Assembly (NCBI RefSeq): GCF_002939785.1
Contig: NZ_MDEC01000005.1
Location: 43,928 to 107,927 of the forward strand
From: Xanthomonas codiaei
GTDB taxonomy: Bacteria > Pseudomonadota > Gammaproteobacteria > Xanthomonadales > Xanthomonadaceae
Length of the DNA: 64,000 nt
Reading direction: 5' to 3'
A model generated the notes under the pieces. It worked only from the letters and a program-made list of their open reading frames with translations, did no database searches and was not told where the DNA came from. Each line of letters begins with the position of its first letter. The first letter of the stretch is position 1. Both the position numbers and the translations under genes were made by a program. Shown here piece by piece: positions 58,583-64,000 of this stretch.

Positions 58583-59031
58583 GAGGCGAGGGCGGCCGTG
58601 GCAGGCGTCGGCAGCGCGCCGGCTCGATGCGCTGCATGACAGGATGAAACAGCGGCGACGGCAGGCCTGTCGCTGCGAAGGCGACAACCGCGGATCGGCT
58701 GCTTCGAGGGTCCCCACCCATGCCCGTCCGTGGACACCTTTCAGAAATGTATGACAGCCACAAGACAAAAGCAAAGGCGCCAGGCCGCATAACGCCGCTA
58801 TCGCCGTAAGCGATGAGGCCGGTTGTGCGCTGGGTCCAGCGATGCAGGTGCGCGCGGCCAAGGATCGGCAGCGATGGGAAGATCGGCAAGGGCGTTTATC
58901 GGTGCCGATGCACGCGCGCGGCGGCGATCCGCGCGCCTGCCTGGCGAACTGTCACACTTGCTCGTCGAGCCAGGGCGGATGGCTGCCTGATCGCTCGCTA
59001 CGTCGTGCTGGCCATCACCAACGCGCGCGGC
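58583..59031. other. intergenic region, no feature recognised
   Basis: About 450 bases between hemL and the MalT-like gene, both on the minus strand. No repeat, terminator with a T-run or convincing gene was seen. Confidence 0.5.
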
Positions 59032-60321
59032 TCAGCGCGCCACCTCGGCAAAGGCCTCGCGTGCGGCCGCCAGCGTGGCGTCGATCACCGCCGCATCGTG
59101 CGCGCTGGACATGAAGCCGGCCTCGTACGCAGACGGCGCCAGGTAGACCCCACGCTGCAGCATTGCGTGGAAGAAGCGGTTGAACGTCGTGATATCGCAG
59201 GCAGTGGCCTGGGCGTAGCTCTCCACGATTTCGTCGGTGAAGAACAATCCGAACATGCCGCCCACCTGGTTGGTGGTGACCGCAATGTCGGCCGCGCGCG
59301 CGGCATCTTCCAGCCCTTCGCACAGCATGCCTGTGGCCTCGCTCAGGCGGGCGTGGAAGCCCGGTGCCTGCACCAGCTCCAGCATCGCCAGGCCCGCGGC
59401 CATGGCCACCGGGTTGCCCGACAAGGTGCCCGCCTGGTAGATCGGCCCGGCCGGGGCGATCTGCTCCATCAGCTCGCGCCGGCCACCGTAGGCGCCCACC
59501 GGCATGCCGCCGCCGATGATCTTGCCGAAGGTGGTCAGGTCCGGCGTCACCCCGTACAGCGCCTGCGCGCCACCCAGGGCCACGCGGAAACCGGTCATCA
59601 CCTCGTCGAAGATCAGCAGCGCGCCATGCCGCGTGCACAGCGTGCGCAGGTGCTGCAGGTAGCCGGCCAGCGGCGGAATGCAGTTGGCGTTGCCCACCAC
59701 CGGTTCGATGATCACCGCCGCCACGTCGGCGCCGATCTCGTCGAACAGGGCGGTGGCGCCTTCGAAATCGTTGAAGCTGAGCGTGGCGGTCAGCTCGCTC
59801 AGGCCCGCCGGCACGCCCGGCGAGGTGGGTACGCCCAGGGTCAGCATGCCGCTGCCGGCCTTGACCAGGAACGAGTCGCCGTGGCCGTGATAGCAGCCTT
59901 CGAACTTGATGATGCGGTTACGCCCGGTCGCGCCGCGTGCCAGGCGTACCGCCGACAGCGTGGCCTCGGTGCCGGAATTGACCATGCGCACCATCTCGCA
60001 GGAGGGCACCAGCCGGGTGATGGTGTCGGCCATGGTGACCTCGGCTTCGCACGGCGCACCGAACGACAGCCCGTCACGGATGGCGCGTTCCACCGCCTCG
60101 CGTACCGCCGGGTGGTTGTGGCCGGCGATCATCGGGCCCCACGAACCCACGTAGTCGATGTAGCGGTTGTCGTCCACGTCGTACAGATACGGGCCGTCGG
60201 CGCGCGCCACGAAGAACGGCTGGCCTCCCACCGACTTGAACGCCCGGACCGGTGAATTGACACCGCCGGGCAGCAGGGTCTGCGCCTGGGCGAACAGGGC
60301 GTGGGAGCGGGTGTGGTTCAT
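59032..60321 (-). CDS. hemL: glutamate-1-semialdehyde 2,1-aminomutase
   Basis: 429 aa. HemL converts GSA to 5-aminolevulinate, an early step of haem synthesis, with PLP. The PLP lysine is in [17 protein letters not shown]. The N-terminal [18 protein letters not shown] and [16 protein letters not shown] are conserved. ATG 60321 has AAGGA upstream. No other hem gene is near. Confidence 0.95.
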   Translation of the reverse strand: MNHTRSHALFAQAQTLLPGGVNSPVRAFKSVGGQPFFVARADGPYLYDVDDNRYIDYVGSWGPMIAGHNHPAVREAVERAIRDGLSFGAPCEAEVTMADTITRLVPSCEMVRMVNSGTEATLSAVRLARGATGRNRIIKFEGCYHGHGDSFLVKAGSGMLTLGVPTSPGVPAGLSELTATLSFNDFEGATALFDEIGADVAAVIIEPVVGNANCIPPLAGYLQHLRTLCTRHGALLIFDEVMTGFRVALGGAQALYGVTPDLTTFGKIIGGGMPVGAYGGRRELMEQIAPAGPIYQAGTLSGNPVAMAAGLAMLELVQAPGFHARLSEATGMLCEGLEDAARAADIAVTTNQVGGMFGLFFTDEIVESYAQATACDITTFNRFFHAMLQRGVYLAPSAYEAGFMSSAHDAAVIDATLAAAREAFAEVAR

Positions 60322-60628
60322 GCGCGCAGATCCTTGAGGAATACCGATGGGGGCACCGATGCCCGGTCGTGGGCATCGCGTGCGCCATTGTCAGGCCTGC
60401 AGCCTCGCGCGCCTACCCGGCAGAGGCCTGCCTACCCGTCGGAGCCGGCGGGTAGGGCAACCCGGCTGCCTATGATCGAACGCGACGGTCTCGACGCGAC
60501 GGTTGGGCATGAGCTGATGGCATGCGGTCATTGGCGCCCTGCTGCGGATGTTCAGAAAGTGTGATTCCGGTGGCCCTTGGCCCCGTTCATCGGTCGCCTT
60601 GCGACAGTTCCAGACTTGGGGAGAAAGC
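60322..60628. other. intergenic region, no feature recognised
   Basis: About 305 bases between the divergent hemL and Oar-like genes. It should contain both promoters, but no clear -35/-10 pair or dyad was identified. Confidence 0.45.
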
Positions 60629-63600
60629 ATGAACCGTAGTATCCAGAAGCGTGCGCTGGCGTTGGCCCTGGTGGTGGCCATCGGCAGTGCACACGCGCAG
60701 TCGACCACCGGCAGCATCGTCGGCAGCGTGGGCCAGGGCAATGGCACCAGCGTGGTGGTGGAAAACAACAGTGGCCTCAGCCGCGAAGTGCCGGTGGATG
60801 CGCGCGGCCGCTACACCGCCGGCAACCTGCCGCTGGGCACCTACAAGGTGACCGTCAAGCGCGACGGCGCGGTGGTGGACACCCGCGAGAACGTCGCCAT
60901 TACCGTCGGCGCCAACACCGACGTCTCGTTCGCCGCCAGCGCCGCGGGGAGCGGCGTGCAGACCCTGGACAGCGTCACCGTCAATGCCGCCAGCCTGGCC
61001 ACCATCGACGTCAGCAGCGTCGATACCCGCACCGTGGTCACCGCCGAACAGCTGGCGCAGCTGCCGTTGGGCCGCACCGCCGAGGCGATCGCGCTGCTGG
61101 CTCCGGGCGTGGTGGTCAACAGCGGCGGCTTCGACAACGGCCCGCTCGGCGGCTCGCTGCCCAGCTTCGGCGGCTCGGCCGCCAGCGAAAACGCGTACTA
61201 CCTCAACGGTTTCAACACCACCACCATCAGCAACAACCTGGGTGGCCTGACCCTGCCCTACGGCGCCATCGACCAGCAGGAAATCTTCACCGGCGGCTAT
61301 GGCGCGCAGTTCGGCCGCTCCAATGGCGGTGTGATCAACCAGATCGGCAAGCGCGGCACCAACGAATGGAAGTTCGGCGCCGCCGTCATCTGGGAACCCA
61401 ACGGCCTGCGAGCCAACCAGCGCGACATCTACTGGCGTCCGGACAGCCAGGCCAGCACCGTCAACAACGCCGCCTACCGCTACGCGCGCGCGGCCAATGG
61501 CCTGTACCAGCCGGCCAGCGAAGCCGAAGCCAACCAGACCACCTACAGCGCCTATGTCGGCGGGCCGATCATCCAGGACAAGCTGTTCTTCTTCCTGGCC
61601 GCCGAGCAGGTGGATTCGGACGGCGTGCGCGTGGGCACCAATCGCGACACCGACAACGGCCGCACCGGCGGCCTCACCGATTACGACTACAAGCAGAAGC
61701 GCTGGTACGCCAAGGTGGATTGGAACATCACCGACAACCATCTGATCGAGGTGACCGGTGCCAGCGACGAGGCCGAGACCAACGGGTCGATCTATCGCTA
61801 CAACTACGTCGACCGCCAGCGCGGCAGCTATCTCACCGACGAATCCACCTGGAAAACCGGCCCGACCCTGTTCACCGGCAAGTACACCGGCTACATCGGC
61901 GACAACCTCACCGTGACTGCGTTGTACGGCAAGATGACCACGCCCGACGAGTTGACCCCGTTCAACTACGACGCCGCCAATGGTCCGGTGATCAACAGCG
62001 CCGCGCTGCAGAATCCGGCCTACACCGGTGGCACCCCACGCATCGGCAATCAACTGGTCACCTCGGTCAGTTCGCCCGACCGCGAATACAAGAAAGACAA
62101 TCAGCGTCTGAATCTGGAATGGCGCATCGGCCACCACACGCTCAACTTCGGTATCGACAACCAGAAGTCCGAAGGCATCGACGTAGGGTCGGTGCTGTCC
62201 GGCCCCGGCTTTGCGTGGACCTATGGCCAGACCAACGATCCCAACGGCCTGGCCACCGGCGGGCTGGTCAGCCAGTCGGCCAACGAGGCTGGTGGCATCG
62301 GCGCCCCCAGCCCGGGGTTGGTGGATCCGGTCAACGGATCCAGCGGCTATTACGTGGTACGCAACATCAACACCAGCCTGTACTCGTACGAGGCAAAACA
62401 ACGCGCCTACTACATCGAGGACAAATGGCAGGTCACCGACACCCTGCTGCTCAGCCTGGGCCTGCGCAAGGACGAATTCACCAACTACACCCCGTTCGGC
62501 GACCCCTACATCGAAGTGGACAATGCCTGGGCGCCGCGCCTGGGCTTCAGCTGGGACGTCAATGGCGATTCCAGCCTGAAGGTCTTCGGCAACCTCGGCC
62601 GTTACTACCTCGGCCTGCCGCTGTCGGCGGTGAGCCTGTTCACCCCGGCCACCACCACCGACACCTACTTCACCTACAGCGGCATCAATCCCGATGGCAC
62701 GCCGGTCCTTGCGCAGCAACTGGGCTCGGCGGTCTCGGCCAACTCGCGATTCGGCCGCATTGCCGATGTACGCACCGCGGTGGCCAAGGACATCGAAGGC
62801 GAGAATCAGGACGAACTCATCCTCGGCGTTACCAAGCAACTCGACAGCGGCTGGGTGCTGGGCGTGCGCGGCACCCACCGTCGCCTCAATGCCGGTATCG
62901 ACGACCAGAACTACGACGTCTCCAATACCGCCTTGATCGACGCGGCGGCCGCGCAAGGCGTGACCATCGATTTCTCCAAGGTGGCTGGCGCTTCGCTGAT
63001 CAATCCGGGTCAGACCAATACCTGGGGCGTGATCGGCACCGATGGCCAGTTCCACGAAGTGTCGGTGAGCCGCGAGGCGGCGGGGTTCCCGAAGTTCAAA
63101 CGCAACTACTCGGCCGTGGAATTCAACCTGGAACGGCCGTTCGACGGCCAGTGGTACGCCAAGGTCAACTACGTGTGGTCGCACAGCTACGGCACCACCG
63201 AAGGGCAGGTGCGCTCGGACCTGTGGCGCACCGGCGGCGCGCTGGGCAGCTACCAGGGCCAGGCCTCGGTATCGACCACGCAGAGCTGGGACCACCCGGC
63301 GTTGATGGAACATTTCAACGGCGATCAATCCAACGACCACCGTCACCAGCTCAAGTTGTTCGGCTTCTACCAATTCACTCCGCAATGGGGCGCCTCGGCC
63401 AACTTCAGCCTGATCTCCGGCGCGCCGCATAACTGCTTGGGCAATTACTACGGCACCGAGTACAGCGGCCGCGATCCGGCCGGTTATGGCGGCAGTGCGA
63501 TCACCGGTGGTCCGTACCACTACTGCTACAACCCGGAAACCGGCACCGGCGTGGCATCTCCTCCGGGCTCGCAGGGCCGGCTGGGCTGGATCGCCCAGCT

Positions 63601-63808
63601 CGACATGGGCGTGACCTACAAGCCGTCCTTCGCCGACGGCAAGCTGGCGCTGCGTTTCGACGTGTTCAACATCACCAACGAGCAGACCGCGACCAACATC
63701 TATCCGTTCTCGCAACTACCCGACAACACCACCAATCCGCTGTGGAACCAGGTCGTGGCCTATCAGGCACCGCGCTCTGGCCGGGTGACGTTGAGCTACG
63801 ACTTCTAA
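60629..63808 (+). CDS. Oar-like TonB-dependent receptor
   Basis: 1059 aa. A signal peptide (cleavage after AHA, residue 23) precedes a carboxypeptidase-regulatory-like domain (about 30-95: GSIVGSVGQGNGTSVVVENN) and a plug (about 105-230), then a large beta-barrel with a terminal Phe (LSYDF). The combination of CarboxypepD_reg-like domain and plug is that of the Oar family. The substrate is unknown. ATG with GGGGAG upstream. It is divergent from hemL, with no regulator adjacent. Confidence 0.92.
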   Translation: MNRSIQKRALALALVVAIGSAHAQSTTGSIVGSVGQGNGTSVVVENNSGLSREVPVDARGRYTAGNLPLGTYKVTVKRDGAVVDTRENVAITVGANTDVSFAASAAGSGVQTLDSVTVNAASLATIDVSSVDTRTVVTAEQLAQLPLGRTAEAIALLAPGVVVNSGGFDNGPLGGSLPSFGGSAASENAYYLNGFNTTTISNNLGGLTLPYGAIDQQEIFTGGYGAQFGRSNGGVINQIGKRGTNEWKFGAAVIWEPNGLRANQRDIYWRPDSQASTVNNAAYRYARAANGLYQPASEAEANQTTYSAYVGGPIIQDKLFFFLAAEQVDSDGVRVGTNRDTDNGRTGGLTDYDYKQKRWYAKVDWNITDNHLIEVTGASDEAETNGSIYRYNYVDRQRGSYLTDESTWKTGPTLFTGKYTGYIGDNLTVTALYGKMTTPDELTPFNYDAANGPVINSAALQNPAYTGGTPRIGNQLVTSVSSPDREYKKDNQRLNLEWRIGHHTLNFGIDNQKSEGIDVGSVLSGPGFAWTYGQTNDPNGLATGGLVSQSANEAGGIGAPSPGLVDPVNGSSGYYVVRNINTSLYSYEAKQRAYYIEDKWQVTDTLLLSLGLRKDEFTNYTPFGDPYIEVDNAWAPRLGFSWDVNGDSSLKVFGNLGRYYLGLPLSAVSLFTPATTTDTYFTYSGINPDGTPVLAQQLGSAVSANSRFGRIADVRTAVAKDIEGENQDELILGVTKQLDSGWVLGVRGTHRRLNAGIDDQNYDVSNTALIDAAAAQGVTIDFSKVAGASLINPGQTNTWGVIGTDGQFHEVSVSREAAGFPKFKRNYSAVEFNLERPFDGQWYAKVNYVWSHSYGTTEGQVRSDLWRTGGALGSYQGQASVSTTQSWDHPALMEHFNGDQSNDHRHQLKLFGFYQFTPQWGASANFSLISGAPHNCLGNYYGTEYSGRDPAGYGGSAITGGPYHYCYNPETGTGVASPPGSQGRLGWIAQLDMGVTYKPSFADGKLALRFDVFNITNEQTATNIYPFSQLPDNTTNPLWNQVVAYQAPRSGRVTLSYDF

Positions 63809-63836
63809 TCGGATCAAGCAACAAAGGCAGTCCCAG

Positions 63837-63869
63837 CAGCGACGCGTGAAAGCACGCGTCGCTGTTTTT
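63837..63869 (+). terminator. intrinsic terminator of the Oar-like gene
   Basis: CAGCGACGCGTG, loop AAAG, CACGCGTCGCTG, then TTTTTGTTTT. Perfect 12-bp stem. Confidence 0.92.
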
Positions 63870-63943
63870 GTTTTGGGAGATGGCTTGGCTGACGACGCGG
63901 TGTCTTCGCTCTTCAGTAAAACCGCCAGCCAACCGTCTAGCGT

Positions 63944-64000
63944 GGTGTCCTCACCGATTGCGGGACCGTGTGGCGGCATGGATGCCGCCACCGAGCCTAC
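63944..64000 (+). repeat. hairpin repeat family, copy 5 (A type, cut by the window end)
   Basis: The left arm (CCTCACCGATTGCGGGAC at 63949-63966) and the first 37 bases of the core, with GGCGGCATGGATGCCGCC, are present. The right arm lies outside the window. The left arm resembles but does not equal that of copy 4. Confidence 0.75.

Noticed and set aside
60587..63715. Very long minus-strand open frame opposite the Oar-like gene
   Set aside because: High-GC antisense shadow; the plus frame has a signal peptide, plug and barrel, while the antisense protein shows only Arg/Ala/Gly/Val-rich low-complexity sequence.

Overview
The window looks like a chromosomal segment of a plant-associated Xanthomonas. 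The grounds are high GC, two large TonB-dependent receptors, a combined ilvCGM-ilvA-leuA operon, a short-type adenylate kinase, a PPi-dependent phosphofructokinase beside a proton-pumping pyrophosphatase, and dispersed heptamer (GGGATTC-type) and GGCGGCATGGATGCCGCC-centred intergenic repeats. I could not check species identity. No rRNA, tRNA, prophage, transposase or CRISPR array was seen.

Layout. 1-5.4 kb: lipid A/LPS genes (lpxL-like, waaA, divergent), tolC with a PCMT-family methyltransferase, and a TetR regulator. 5.7-10 kb: a propeller-GGDEF sensor and a LysR regulator. 10.2-20.6 kb: branched-chain amino acid synthesis. leuC-leuD-leuB run rightward from the LysR gene. ilvC-ilvG-ilvM-ilvA-leuA run leftward behind a clear promoter, a leader peptide rich in Leu/Val/Ile codons and an attenuator. 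The two operons converge on a repeat-rich 0.9-kb gap. 20.8-25.2 kb: gamma-glutamyltransferase, a soluble chemoreceptor and a beta-solenoid-like protein. 25.6-27.7 kb: TPP riboswitch and thiC. 28-34.5 kb: CadC-like regulator, AraC regulator and TonB-dependent receptor. 34.9-42.8 kb: HDOD protein, then ppa, hppA, pfp and adk, a pyrophosphate/adenylate group with two small exported proteins interspersed. 43-53 kb: mpl, a Lon-N-domain protein, a bestrophin, a DedA-PAP2-LssY membrane protein, a kinase-like protein, an SDR, a K+ channel and an argD-type aminotransferase. 53.6-64 kb: HAD hydrolase, exported RidA, azurin, a MalT-like LuxR regulator, hemL and an Oar-like receptor.

Most genes are ordinary core genes and there is no large mobile island. 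The less ordinary signals lie between genes: (i) a family of about 100-bp hairpins with a nearly constant 62-nt core and diverged but still self-complementary arms (four full copies and one cut by the window end); (ii) a candidate structured small RNA on the minus strand between adk and mpl; (iii) two further strong minus-strand terminators flanking thiC with no recognised gene in front; (iv) heptamer repeats that supply the last codons of leuC and sit directly before the leuD and SDR start codons; and (v) several divergent gene pairs whose -10 boxes lie only 5-6 nt from the ATG, which suggests leaderless mRNAs.

Limits: all functions come from recognising sequence motifs by eye. No database search, RNA folding or alignment was run.
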